Shown: one piece after another, positions 1-8,204 of the stretch | Layout of the letters: each line of letters begins with the position of its first letter | Position numbering within the stretch: the stretch's first letter is position 1 | Assembly: GCA_964651245.1 (NCBI GenBank) | Contig: CAZYVI010000003.1 | Span: 1 to 64,000 of the forward strand | Reading direction: 5' to 3' | Origin: Avedoeria sp964651245 | Lineage (GTDB): Bacteria > Chloroflexota > Anaerolineae > Epilineales > Epilineaceae | DNA: 64,000 nucleotides | Translations under genes and position numbers: made by a program | Notes under the pieces: generated by a model | The model's database searches: none | What the model was told of the DNA's origin: nothing | Seen by the model: the letters and a program-made list of their open reading frames with translations, nothing else

Positions 1-157
1 GGGGCCGCTAGCCTACGCCCGTCCCGGTCCCCTGGCAATCGGCTGAACGGTTACCTCGATGTGGCGTGAGCGTGGCTCGATCCGGGGCGACGGCGTCGCG
101 CGTGACCGCGGCCGGCGATGCGGCCGGCACCGTCGGCGACGCCGCCCGCGCCCGTGC

Positions 158-163
158 TACCAT
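158..163 (+). promoter_or_regulatory. Possible -10 element of hutU
   Basis: TACCAT stands out in GC-rich DNA about 95 nt before the hutU start. No convincing -35 is visible. The rest of positions 1-257 holds no gene I can support. Confidence 0.2.
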
Positions 164-257
164 CGCGCGGCGTGCGACGGAACGGCCAGTCCGCCGGTGC
201 CAGCGCATCCGCCATCCGTTGCCCCGCGCCCGATGCCACGTACCCGGAGCCCCGCCC

Positions 258-1910
258 ATGTCCGCCCCCCGCCCCGTCCGCGCCCCCCGCGGCACCGCGC
301 TGCGCTGCCGCGGCTGGCTCCAAGAGGCCGCGCTGCGGATGCTGATGAACAACCTCGACCCCGAGGTCGCCGAGGACCCGGACCGCCTCGTGGTGTACGG
401 CGGGCGAGGGCAGGCGGCGCGCTCGTGGGACGCCTTCGACGCGATCGTGCGCGAACTCGAGCGGCTCGGGGATGACGAGACGCTGCTCGTCCAGTCCGGC
501 AAGCCGGTGGGGGTGCTCACGACGCACCGCGACGCACCGCGCGTCCTCATCGCCAACAGCAACCTGGTGCCGCACTGGGCCACGCAGGCGCACTTCGACG
601 ACCTCGCCGCGCGCGGCCTCATGATGTACGGCCAGATGACGGCCGGCTCGTGGATCTACATCGGCACCCAGGGTATCGTCCAGGGCACCTACGAGACGCT
701 GGCCGAGTGCGCCCGCCAGCACTTCGGCGGGACGTTGCGAGGGACGATCACCCTCACCGCCGGCCTCGGCGGGATGGGCGGCGCTCAACCGCTGGCGGTG
801 ACGATGAACGACGGCGTCGCGATCGTCGTCGAGGTCGACCGGCACCGGATCGAGCGCCGGATCGAGACGCGCTACCTCGACGAGTGGACGGCCGACGTCG
901 AGGATGCCCTCGACCGCGCACAGCGGGCGCGGGACGACGGACGGGCGGTGTCGATCGGCCTGCTCGGCAACGCCTGCGAGGCCCTCCACACGATCCTGCG
1001 CTCGGGCGTGAAGATCGACGTCGTGACCGATCAGACGCCGGCGCACGACGTCAGCATGTACGTCCCGCATCACCTGAGCGTCGAAGCGGCCGACGCGCTG
1101 CGGCGCGACGACCCGGCCGCGTACGAGCGCGAATCGATGGCGTCGATGGCCGAGCACGTGCGCGCGATGTTCGGCTTCCAGCAGATGGGCGCCGTCGTGT
1201 TCGACTACGGCAACAACCTCCGCCAGCGCGCCTTCGACGCCGGCGTGGCCGACGCCTTCGCCTTCCCGGGCTTCGTGCCGGCGTTCATCCGCCCGCAGTT
1301 CTGCCGCGGGCGGGGGCCGTTCCGCTGGGTGGCGCTGTCGGGCGATCCCGAGGACATCTTCGCGACGGACGCCATCGTCGCCGACCTCTTCCCCGACGAC
1401 GACGGCCTCCAGCGCTGGCTCCGGCTGGCCCGCGAGCGCATCGCCTTCCAGGGCTTGCCGGCGCGGATCTGCTGGCTGGGCCAAGGCGAGCGGGCGAAGG
1501 CCGGCCTCGCCTTCAACGCCGCCGTCGCCGACGGCCGCCTCCGGGCGCCCATCGTCATCGGCCGCGACCACCTCGACACGGGATCGGTGGCCAGCCCGCG
1601 CCGCGAGACCGAGGGCATGCGCGACGGCACCGACGCCGTGAGCGACTGGCCGCTCCTCAACGCGATGACGGCCGTCGCCAGCGGCGCCACCTGGGTCAGC
1701 CTCCACCACGGCGGCGGCGTCGGCATCGGCTTCAGCCAGCACAGCGGCCAGGTCGTCGTGGCCGACGGCACGCCCGAGGCGGCAGCGCGGCTGCAGCGGG
1801 TGCTCACCAACGACCCCGCGCTGGGCGTCCTGCGCCACGCCGACGCGGGCTACGCCGAGGCGATCGCGACGGCGCGGGCGGAAGGGTTGCGGGTGCCGAT
1901 GGGGGGGTGA
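258..1910 (+). CDS. hutU: Urocanate hydratase (urocanase)
   Basis: Converts urocanate to imidazolone propionate in histidine degradation, using tightly bound NAD+ as an electrophile; cytoplasmic. The 550-residue product has the usual family length. It shows the glycine-rich NAD-binding stretch GLGGMGGAQ near residue 175 and the signature FCRGRGPFRW followed by ALSGDPEDI, which carries the active-site cysteine. The reading frame is open further upstream, but homology starts at the ATG at 258 (MSAPRPVRAP), with GGAG about 8 nt before it. No other hut gene lies nearby, so it is not in a local hut operon. It converges on the membrane protein gene that ends at 1954. Confidence 0.95.
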   Translation: MSAPRPVRAPRGTALRCRGWLQEAALRMLMNNLDPEVAEDPDRLVVYGGRGQAARSWDAFDAIVRELERLGDDETLLVQSGKPVGVLTTHRDAPRVLIANSNLVPHWATQAHFDDLAARGLMMYGQMTAGSWIYIGTQGIVQGTYETLAECARQHFGGTLRGTITLTAGLGGMGGAQPLAVTMNDGVAIVVEVDRHRIERRIETRYLDEWTADVEDALDRAQRARDDGRAVSIGLLGNACEALHTILRSGVKIDVVTDQTPAHDVSMYVPHHLSVEAADALRRDDPAAYERESMASMAEHVRAMFGFQQMGAVVFDYGNNLRQRAFDAGVADAFAFPGFVPAFIRPQFCRGRGPFRWVALSGDPEDIFATDAIVADLFPDDDGLQRWLRLARERIAFQGLPARICWLGQGERAKAGLAFNAAVADGRLRAPIVIGRDHLDTGSVASPRRETEGMRDGTDAVSDWPLLNAMTAVASGATWVSLHHGGGVGIGFSQHSGQVVVADGTPEAAARLQRVLTNDPALGVLRHADAGYAEAIATARAEGLRVPMGG

Positions 1911-1953
1911 GGACGTCCGCACGGCTCGACGCCGGCGTCCGCGTCGATGTCGA

Positions 1954-2793
1954 TTACACCGCCCCGCCCTCGCCGCGCTCTTCGCGGCCGCCGTCGACGC
2001 TCGCCACCACCCCCCACGCCGCCGCCGCACAGCCCGCGCCGATCGCCGCCCACAGCGGCAGCTCGGCGGCGGCCTCGGGGAAGCCGGCGGCCAGGATCGA
2101 CAGCGTCGTGGCGACGAGGGCGAGCATGTAGATCGCGCCCTTGACCAGGAGCATCGCCGCCACGACGACGCCCCAGGGCCGGCGGCGCCACAGGAGCACG
2201 CCGCCCAGCGCCAGGTACGGGACGACGAGGGTCAGGTCGAGCGCGGCCACGACGTGCGTCGGGTGGCCGGTGCGCGCGACGACGACGGGCAACGCGCCGC
2301 CGAAGGCGTAGCCGAGGACCTGGGCCAGCTCGGCGACGCCGAGCCCGGCGGCGACGAACAGGGCGAAGCCGGCCGCCGCGCGCGTCGCCCGCCCCCAGCG
2401 CACCCGCCTCCCCAGCGCCGCCGGATCGACGGCGACGAGCGCGATCAGCAGCGCCGCGAGGGCGAGGGCGACGATCGCGGCGTAGACCACGAACAAGCGG
2501 TTGAGCGCGCTGCCGAACAGGTAGAACGCGAAGTTGTAGAGGACGGCGTCGAGGGCGCCCAGCCAGACCAGCTGCGCGCGCGGATCGCCGCGCCGGGCCA
2601 GCCGCGCCGCGCCGGCCAGCACCGGCGCCGCGACGACGAGGGTGACCCAGTCGTTGCCGCGCCAGCCGGCGCTGACGAAGGGGTTGTCGCGGTAGAGGCC
2701 GTCGACGGCCAGGCCGGCCGCGGCGGCGGCGGCGGCCAGGGCGGCGACGACGGCCGAGAGGGCGAACGCGGCGTCGGGTCGCTGGCGGAACAT
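1954..2793 (-). CDS. Multi-pass membrane protein of unknown function
   Basis: I do not recognise a named family. The 279-residue product is an integral membrane protein with about seven or eight hydrophobic segments, beginning at residues 8-28. It has short charged loops (RRGDPR near residue 70, RRVRWGRATR near 130) and a charged C-terminus ending in GGREERGEGG. No catalytic motif is visible. The ATG at 2793 opens with MFRQRPDAAF and follows a GAGGAG run that can serve as ribosome binding site. It could belong to the loosely defined group of conserved membrane proteins with paired Tyr/Phe-rich helices (YNFAFYLFG), but that is only an impression. Confidence 0.75.
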   Translation of the reverse strand: MFRQRPDAAFALSAVVAALAAAAAAAGLAVDGLYRDNPFVSAGWRGNDWVTLVVAAPVLAGAARLARRGDPRAQLVWLGALDAVLYNFAFYLFGSALNRLFVVYAAIVALALAALLIALVAVDPAALGRRVRWGRATRAAAGFALFVAAGLGVAELAQVLGYAFGGALPVVVARTGHPTHVVAALDLTLVVPYLALGGVLLWRRRPWGVVVAAMLLVKGAIYMLALVATTLSILAAGFPEAAAELPLWAAIGAGCAAAAWGVVASVDGGREERGEGGAV

Positions 2794-2895
2794 GGGCGGC
2801 TCCTCGGGGGCGCGGGGTGCGCGGGGCGGTCGCGTCGGTCGCGCGCGGCCGCCGTCATCGATGCCGGTGTCAGCTCGACTTACCGCGACGGCGGG

Positions 2896-3777
2896 TCACG
2901 ACAGCCCGACGTACAACCCCCACGCCACCGCCGCCCCGGCCGCCAGCGCCAGCGTGTTCACGACGTCGTTCGTCATCCAGCGCCAGCCGCGCACCCGCTC
3001 GTGGGGCGCGCCGTCGTCGGCGCGGGGGCGCTCGGTGAGCGTGTGCGCCTCGCGCGGGCGGTCGCGGGCGGCGTCGGCGTCGCGGCGCGGCCGGTACTGC
3101 GCCTGGACCGTCGCACCCAGCAAGCTGTCGAGGGCGGCGCCCGCCAGCCCCGCCAGGGCGACGATCGGCAAGAGCGGCAGGCCGGCCGGGTCCCAGAGCG
3201 CGAGGGCGCCGAACAGGACGACATCGCGCAGGCTGTAGAGGACCGCCGCCGCCAGCCCGACCGCCGCGGCGCCGACGACGGCGGCCACGGTGCCGAGCAC
3301 CGTCACCGCCCCCGACGTCCCGGGCGGCGCGATCTCGCCGGTGGTCACGAGCCGCGGCGGCGCCTCCGCCAGCAGCCCGACCTCGGTGGCCCAGGTGTCG
3401 GCCGTGGCGACACCGAGGGCGCCGGCGTAGGCGGCGAAGAGCAGGGCGTCGGGGACGAGCCAGTGCGCCACGGCCAGCAGGGCCGGCAGGCCGCCGTTGG
3501 CCAACACCTGGCCGAGATCGCGTCGCCCGCCCTTGGCGAACCGGCGGCCGGCTTCGGCCTTGTCGTCGGCGCGCCACTGCGTCACGGCGCTCGAGCTGGC
3601 GAAGAAGCCGATGAGGAGCAGCGCCCACTCCCAGCCGCCCAGCGCCAGCACCACCGTCCCGACCGCCGTCGCGCCGAGGGCGCCGCCGGCCGTCAGCAGC
3701 CGCAGCCGATGGGCGGCGAAGGCGGCCGCCGCGGCCAGCCCGGCGCTGACGGCGAGGTCGGTGGCCAGCGGGTTCAT
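2896..3777 (-). CDS. DUF92 family integral membrane protein
   Basis: A 293-residue membrane protein of the DUF92/TMEM19 type. Family hallmarks are the N-terminal glycine-rich hydrophobic repeats (LTAGGALGATAVGTVVLALGG), the cytoplasmic segment AKGGRRDLGQVLANGG and the motif TADTWATEVG. A variable charged loop (about residues 225-260) precedes the last helix, which is typical. Cyanobacterial and plant relatives act as phytyl-phosphate kinases, but I see nothing that fixes the substrate here. I chose the ATG at 3777 because GGGAG lies about 9 nt upstream. It follows the cohesin-LysM gene on the same strand, separated by a terminator-like hairpin, so the two are probably separate transcripts. 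Confidence 0.85.
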   Translation of the reverse strand: MNPLATDLAVSAGLAAAAAFAAHRLRLLTAGGALGATAVGTVVLALGGWEWALLLIGFFASSSAVTQWRADDKAEAGRRFAKGGRRDLGQVLANGGLPALLAVAHWLVPDALLFAAYAGALGVATADTWATEVGLLAEAPPRLVTTGEIAPPGTSGAVTVLGTVAAVVGAAAVGLAAAVLYSLRDVVLFGALALWDPAGLPLLPIVALAGLAGAALDSLLGATVQAQYRPRRDADAARDRPREAHTLTERPRADDGAPHERVRGWRWMTNDVVNTLALAAGAAVAWGLYVGLS

Positions 3778-3796
3778 CGGCGGTCGCTCCCGGCGG

Positions 3797-3830
3797 GAAA
3801 CGAAACGGGGGCCGCCCGAAGGCGACCCCC
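3797..3830 (-). terminator. Rho-independent terminator after the cohesin-LysM gene
   Basis: Read on the minus strand, arms 3821-3830 and 3807-3816 form a 10-bp stem with one mismatch closed by a four-base TTCG loop. The stem is followed by a T-rich tract (GTTTCGTTTC, 3797-3806). It lies 70 bases past the stop of the cohesin-LysM gene and just before the DUF92 start. Confidence 0.6.
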
Positions 3831-3900
3831 GCAATTCTATCGTCGATCGCCGCGCACGGCCCGGCCGGCTCCCGTGCCGCGGCCGCGCAGCGGCGGGCTG

Positions 3901-5100
3901 TTACGGGATGCAGAGCGCCTGGCCGGCGTAGATGAGGTTCGGGTTCGAGAGGCCGTTGGCCTGCTGGATGACGTAGACGGTGTGGCCGTAGAGCCAGGCG
4001 ATGCCCGACAGCGTCTCACCCGGCTTGACGTAGTGCTGGAGCTTGCACTGGCCGGTGGGCGGCGGTCCCGGCGGCGCACCGCCGCCACCGCCCGGGCACA
4101 CCTGCAGGCGCTGGCCCTCGCGGATGCGGTCCGGGTTGGCGATGCCGTTGCGGGCCGAGATGCCGTAGACGGTGTCGTTGTTCCAGGCGGCGATCCGCGA
4201 CAGGGTGTCGCCGTACTTCACGATGTAGCCGAAGCAGTGGCCGCCGCCCGGCACGGCCGTGGCGCCCGGCACCGGCGTAGCGGGGGTGCCGCCGCACGGC
4301 ACCTTGATCCGGCTGCCGGCGACGATGTAGTTCGGGTTGCTGATGCCGTTGAGCTGCTGCAGCGCCGCCACCGTGGTGCCGTACTGCAGGGCGATGCGGT
4401 AGAGGTTCTGGCCCTGCTCGACGACGTGGTAGCACTTGTGCGACGAATCCGGCGTCGGGCCGCCGGGGCGCGTGGCGGTCGGCCGCGGCTGGGCGGTGCC
4501 CGGCGGGGTGCGCGAGGCGACCGGCGTGCCGCTGCACGTCACGCGGACGGTGCCGTCGACCGGCGTCACCGTGATCGGGCGCGCCTGGCGGTCCGAGAGC
4601 AGGACCGAGACGAAGCCGAGCGGCGAGCTGCCGGCGGCCAGGCCACGGAACGTCACCTGGGCGGCGACGCCGCTGCCGTCGACCGGCTCGGTGGGGTTGA
4701 TCAGGCTGGCGGCGTAGCTGATGACGCCGCCGGCGAGGTCGACGTTGTTGACCTGGATGAGGCCGCGCCCCTCGGTCACGTCGGGGAACGGGCCGGGCTG
4801 GATCTGCACGCCCGGCGCCGCGGCGTTGGAGTCGACGACCTCGACGACGGCCGGGTCGTAGCTCAGCTTGAAGTCGAGGCCGTAGAGATCGGTGACGGAG
4901 TTGATCTGGATGTCGACCGTCACGGTCTGGCCGCACGCCACCGAGGCGACGGCCGGCGAGACCGCCACCGTCGTCCCCTGCTGGAGCGCCGTGGCCTGCA
5001 CCGCGCCGGCCTGCCCGACGAGCACCGCCCCGGCGAACGCCGCTGCCCCGACCATCGTCAGGGAGCGCGCGCGCGCCGAGGCACGCACGAACCTGGTCAT
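3901..5100 (-). CDS. Secreted cohesin-domain protein with three LysM repeats
   Basis: A 399-residue secreted, probably wall-bound protein. Residues 1-37 look like a signal peptide. Residues about 45-187 resemble a cohesin/carbohydrate-binding-type beta sandwich (TVDIQINSV, LDFKLSYDP, VTFRGLAAGSS). A Pro/Thr linker (195-220) leads to three LysM modules at about 224-268, 291-335 and 356-398, each with the G-(D/Q/E)-(T/N)-L core and N-P-(D/N) turn. LysM binds peptidoglycan or similar glycans, so the cohesin-like part is presumably displayed on the cell surface. The ATG at 5100 has a near-perfect AAGGAGGT site 6 nt upstream. Paired cysteines border the LysM modules. The cohesin's partner, if any, is unknown. 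Confidence 0.88.
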   Translation of the reverse strand: MTRFVRASARARSLTMVGAAAFAGAVLVGQAGAVQATALQQGTTVAVSPAVASVACGQTVTVDIQINSVTDLYGLDFKLSYDPAVVEVVDSNAAAPGVQIQPGPFPDVTEGRGLIQVNNVDLAGGVISYAASLINPTEPVDGSGVAAQVTFRGLAAGSSPLGFVSVLLSDRQARPITVTPVDGTVRVTCSGTPVASRTPPGTAQPRPTATRPGGPTPDSSHKCYHVVEQGQNLYRIALQYGTTVAALQQLNGISNPNYIVAGSRIKVPCGGTPATPVPGATAVPGGGHCFGYIVKYGDTLSRIAAWNNDTVYGISARNGIANPDRIREGQRLQVCPGGGGGAPPGPPPTGQCKLQHYVKPGETLSGIAWLYGHTVYVIQQANGLSNPNLIYAGQALCIP

Positions 5101-5497
5101 CTGGGAACCTCCTTCGGTCGCTTGTCGTAGAACGACGCCTCGACCCGGTCCGTGGTGGGGCCCGCGACACGGCGGGACGGCGGCGGAGGCGATCTGCGGG
5201 TGTCCGCCGGCTAGGGTAACATAGGCAAGGGGTGCTGTCAAGACATAATAAAGCTTAAAGCGGAGTCCAGCGCCGAGCAGGCCGTGGCAACGGCGAGCGG
5301 TGGCCGGTCCACCCCGTCCCGAAGGGCGCCGCTGTGCCGGCAAGCGCTCGCGCGCGTACATTTCCGTCAGTCGAACGCAGACGATGCGGCAGGACGGCGG
5401 GCACCATGAACCGACACCGTCCGCAACGGCGAAGAGAAGGACGCAACGTTCCCGGTGTGCGACTGCGGCGGCCACGACCACTTGCTGGAGAACCGCA
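5101..5497. other. Divergent intergenic region
   Basis: Holds the promoter and leader of the cohesin-LysM gene on the minus strand. On the plus strand I see only the ribosome binding site of the next gene (GGAG at 5487-5490); no small gene or RNA is evident. Confidence 0.5.
5213..5241 (-). promoter_or_regulatory. Promoter of the cohesin-LysM gene
   Basis: On the minus strand TTGACA (5241-5236), a 17-nt spacer and TACCCT (5218-5213) preceded by TG (extended -10) form a sigma-70-type promoter. The DNA upstream of -35 (5242-5260) is strikingly AT-rich (TTTATTATG) and could act as an UP element. Start codon is about 105 nt downstream. Confidence 0.5.
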
Positions 5498-6244
5498 ATG
5501 ACCTCGCGCTTCACGGATACCCGGGTCGCCTGGATCGCCGGCATCGCCATCGCCACCACCTGCGCGCTCCTGATCCTCAGCATTCCGCTGTACCTCCGCT
5601 CGCTCACGGACGACCGGGTGGCGATTCGGTCCGTGATCGAGGCTGCGCATGCGCTGCGAGTCCAGGACTGCACATACGCGATTCGAGGGCGGGTCCAGGC
5701 CCACAAGGATGCGTTGGCGGCCTACTGGAGCGACGCGACGCCTTCGCCCGCCAACGTAACGCGTCGCGCCACCCGGTGGGCCGCCAACAACGCCACGTTG
5801 TCTCCTGACCAGCGGGCGACGAACGCGGCGGAAGCGATCGCCGAGGCGACGGCGGAACCGATGCACATGCCGCCCGACCATCTCGCACTCGTCCTCGACA
5901 CGTTCATGGGTCCGCAGCCGACGCTGGAGCCCGCTCCCGCCTTCGACCTGTCGCCGCTCGAAGAGACGTGGGCGACGATCGATCGATGCCAGGCGGAGAT
6001 CGAGGCGGGCGCATCGTCCGAACGACGGCTTGAAGGCAGCGTGCAGGGCGTGGAGTTCCGGAAGGTCAGCGTCTTCGGCAACCGCGCCTCGGCCGACGCC
6101 AAGATTCATGAGCGCTGGCAGGTCGAGGACGAAGGAGGAGCATCGACCCGCACGTATGACCAAAACTTCGCGTGGACCTACGACCTCCGCAAGGAGCGCG
6201 GCAACTGGCGCATCGACGGTGCCTCCGTCGTCGGGGCACCGTGA
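5498..6244 (+). CDS. Membrane-anchored protein with NTF2/IMS-like C-terminal domain
   Basis: A 248-residue protein with one N-terminal transmembrane helix (about residues 10-32) and a C-terminal region outside the membrane. The last 65 residues alternate strands and end in a pattern (FAWTYDLRKERGNWRIDG) that resembles NTF2-like or ARC6-IMS-type domains, in which a conserved W-x-I-D closes the fold. No catalytic residues are evident, so I do not assign a function. The ATG at 5498 follows TGGAG with a 7-nt gap. It stands alone: divergent from the cohesin-LysM gene, with degenerate sequence downstream. Its GC content at third positions is lower than its neighbours', which may indicate more recent acquisition. 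Confidence 0.75.
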   Translation: MTSRFTDTRVAWIAGIAIATTCALLILSIPLYLRSLTDDRVAIRSVIEAAHALRVQDCTYAIRGRVQAHKDALAAYWSDATPSPANVTRRATRWAANNATLSPDQRATNAAEAIAEATAEPMHMPPDHLALVLDTFMGPQPTLEPAPAFDLSPLEETWATIDRCQAEIEAGASSERRLEGSVQGVEFRKVSVFGNRASADAKIHERWQVEDEGGASTRTYDQNFAWTYDLRKERGNWRIDGASVVGAP

Positions 6245-6391
6245 AGCCGATCACCAGCGTTCCCTTCCTTGCCCGTCATCGCCACTCCGCGCCTTCCCGG
6301 CGTGACCACCGGCGTCTCCTAGTGCCTGGATAGGACGTGGGGCAGGTCACGCGCGACTGGCGCAACGACAAGGCGAACGGTGTTGCCGTTC

Positions 6392-6816
6392 ATGGAGGGC
6401 CTGTCCTTCAGCGACTTCGTGGACGCCGTCAGCGCCGAGGTGGCGGCCCAGTCAACGCCCGTGCCTACAGAGCGTTGACACGCCGCGCCCGGCTGCGAGG
6501 GCATCGACGGTCCCGGTGGCTGGAGCAGGGCGCGCGCGAGCGCCTGCCCCCAACCACGCCGTCCACGCGGACCGTGCGCCGGCGATGACCAGGGCACTGT
6601 AGTCCCGCCGGCACCACCACCACGGCCCGAAGGACAGAGTCGGCTCGCCCATCTGGCCACCGATGCCCCCACCGCAGCCCGAGTCGCCATCGGCGGGTGG
6701 CGGGCGATGCTCGCCGCGATCCTGCTCCTGGCTGCCGACGTTCGTGGGAGCAGATCAACGCCGCGCTGTCCGTCGGCGGCCCGGTCGTCCGCTTGGCGAC
6801 GCCGGACGCGGCCTAG
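6392..6816 (+). pseudogene. Degenerate coding remnant, family not recognised
   Basis: The plus strand reads as protein-like sequence in one frame from the ATG at 6392 (MEGLSFSDFVDAVSAEVAAQ), is stopped by a TGA at 6476, then continues in the same frame to about 6745 (LAHLATDAPTAARVAIGGW, then AMLAAILLLAADV). An apparent +/-1 shift puts the last stretch (WEQINAALSVGGPVVRLATP) in another frame, ending at TAG 6814-6816. The final stop interlocks with that of the opposing VOC gene in a CTAG, as at two intact convergent pairs in this window. This supports a once-real gene. I cannot name the family. Positions 6245-6391 show no further gene. Confidence 0.3.
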
Positions 6817-7199
6817 GCTTCCGCCACCGCCAGCACGTGCCCGTCCGGGTCGAGGCTGTAGGCCACCCGCTGGCCCCAGTCGCGCGGCAGCAGCGGGCTC
6901 AGCTCGCGGGCGCCGGCGGCGAGGGCGCGGCGGTGGTGGGCGGCGGCGTCGGGCACCACCAGGTAGAGCTCGGCGCGCGGGATCCCGGCGGCGGCGGCCG
7001 GATCGGGCAGGCCGTCGCCGAGCAGCCGGCGGATGCCGGCCGCGGGCATCAGGCCCAGCGTGGCGCCGGGGCCCAGCGCGAACTCGGTCATGCCGGGCTC
7101 GTGAAGGCTGGGTGCGCGCGCCAGGACGGCGGCGTAGAACGCCGTGCTGGCGTCCTGGTCGTGTACGTAGAGGATGAACAGCGCCTCGGGCGAGTGCAT
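6813..7199 (-). CDS. VOC-superfamily (glyoxalase/bleomycin-resistance-like) protein
   Basis: A 128-residue single-domain protein with the betaalphabetabetabeta repeat of the vicinal oxygen chelate superfamily. It opens ALFILYVHDQDASTAFY and closes with RVAYSLDPDGHVLAVAE, where the D-P-D-G-H turn and following strand are characteristic. These proteins bind metals or small hydrophobic ligands and include isomerases, dioxygenases and antibiotic-binding proteins; nothing here fixes the substrate. Start choice is uncertain: ATG 7199 (MHSPEALF) fits the family, while an in-frame ATG at 7220 would add seven residues. Neither has a strong ribosome binding site. Confidence 0.82.
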   Translation of the reverse strand: MHSPEALFILYVHDQDASTAFYAAVLARAPSLHEPGMTEFALGPGATLGLMPAAGIRRLLGDGLPDPAAAAGIPRAELYLVVPDAAAHHRRALAAGARELSPLLPRDWGQRVAYSLDPDGHVLAVAEA

Positions 7200-7667
7200 G
7201 TGGCGCCCATGATCGCCCATCGTCGTCGTTCGATCCAACCCGCCCGCACGCCCACTCCCAAACGCATCGGCGGCGCGACGTGCTCCCGCACACCGCGCCG
7301 CCGATGGTTCCCGAATCCTTTCACGCCCGCGGCCATCTGCGCCATGGGACCGCGCGCGCTCGGTAGCTGGTCCGGGGCTGGGGCTTAGCTCCCCAACATC
7401 ACCCCAGCCCCGGTATCCCCCCTTCGTTACGGAGAGGATGGTCTGACTATAGGCATCGGGGCACGGATGCCAAGCGCTCTCTGTAACGCATGTCGAGACA
7501 CCGTGCAGGCGACCATCACGCGGCCCGCGAAACCCCGTCGCCGCCCCGCCGCGGCCGTCCGCGCTTGGCGGCGCGGCGGGCCGGCCGTACCATCTCGCGT
7601 CGCCGCGGCGGCCAACGCGCACCGGCGCCGGTATGCCCGCCACCCGCACGTTACGGAGCCCACCACC
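7200..7667. other. 468-bp gene-free region upstream of ndk
   Basis: No convincing open frame. It contains a 12-bp perfect inverted repeat (7372-7383 with 7402-7413) and a TATAGG hexamer (7448-7453) in an AT-enriched patch that could be an ndk -10 element with a leader of about 210 nt. Confidence 0.4.
7372..7413. repeat. 12-bp inverted repeat (strong hairpin)
   Basis: CCGGGGCTGGGG at 7372-7383 is exactly complementary to 7402-7413, with an 18-nt loop. No T tract follows on either strand, so it is not a typical terminator. It lies between the VOC gene and ndk, which are divergent. Confidence 0.55.
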
Positions 7668-8117
7668 GTGGAACGGACCCTGATCATCCTCAAGCCCGAC
7701 GCCGTCCAGCGCGCCCTGGTGGGCGAGCTCATCGCCCGCCTCGAGCGCCGCGGCCTGCGCATCAGCGGCCTCAAGCTCATCCAGGTGACCGAGGCGATGG
7801 CCGGCGAGCACTACCAGGAGCACGTCGGCAAGCCCTTCTTCGCCGGCTTGGTCGACTACATCACCTCGGCCCCGGTCGTCGTCATGGCCGTCGACGGCCC
7901 CGGCGCCATCGCCCTGGTGCGGACCACCGTCGGCGTCACCAAGCCGGCCGAGGCCGCGCCCGGCACGATCCGCGCCGACTTCGGCCTCGAGATCGGCCGC
8001 AACCTGATCCACGCCTCGGCCAACGCCGCCGACGCCGAGCGCGAGCTGGCGCTGTGGTTCGCGCCGGGCGAGATCCTCGACTACCGCCGCGACATCGACC
8101 GCTGGATCGTCGAGTAG
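7668..8117 (+). CDS. ndk: Nucleoside diphosphate kinase
   Basis: Transfers gamma-phosphate from NTPs to NDPs through a phosphohistidine, balancing nucleotide pools in the cytoplasm. The 149-residue length is standard. It begins with the family strand ERTLIILKPDAVQR and carries the catalytic histidine in NLIHASANAADAE near residue 117. The usual N-x-x-H-(G/A)-S-D consensus here has Ala in place of the Asp after the Ser, which is unusual, though the His and Ser are kept. The start must be the GTG at 7668: the family N-terminus begins there, GGAG lies about 9 nt upstream, and the nearest upstream ATG is out of frame. Confidence 0.93.
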   Translation: MERTLIILKPDAVQRALVGELIARLERRGLRISGLKLIQVTEAMAGEHYQEHVGKPFFAGLVDYITSAPVVVMAVDGPGAIALVRTTVGVTKPAEAAPGTIRADFGLEIGRNLIHASANAADAERELALWFAPGEILDYRRDIDRWIVE

Positions 8118-8173
8118 CGGTCGGTCCAACCCGCGTCGCTCGTCGCATCGTGCCGGGACGTCGCGTCGATCGG

Positions 8174-8200
8174 GCAGTGCGCGAGCGTTCTTCGCACTGC
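8174..8200. terminator. Hairpin between convergent ndk and rpoN
   Basis: GCAGTGCG (8174-8181) pairs perfectly with CGCACTGC (8193-8200) around an 11-nt loop in the 87-bp gap between the two stop codons. No U tract follows, so use as a terminator is an inference from position. Confidence 0.35.
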
Positions 8201-8204
8201 ACCC

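Noticed and set aside
6319..6345. Possible insertion-sequence end (TAGTGCCTGGATAGGACG)
   Set aside because: No matching inverted end, target duplication or transposase found nearby.
7372..7413. Rho-independent terminator
   Set aside because: Strong stem but no T tract on either strand, and it lies between divergent genes rather than after one.
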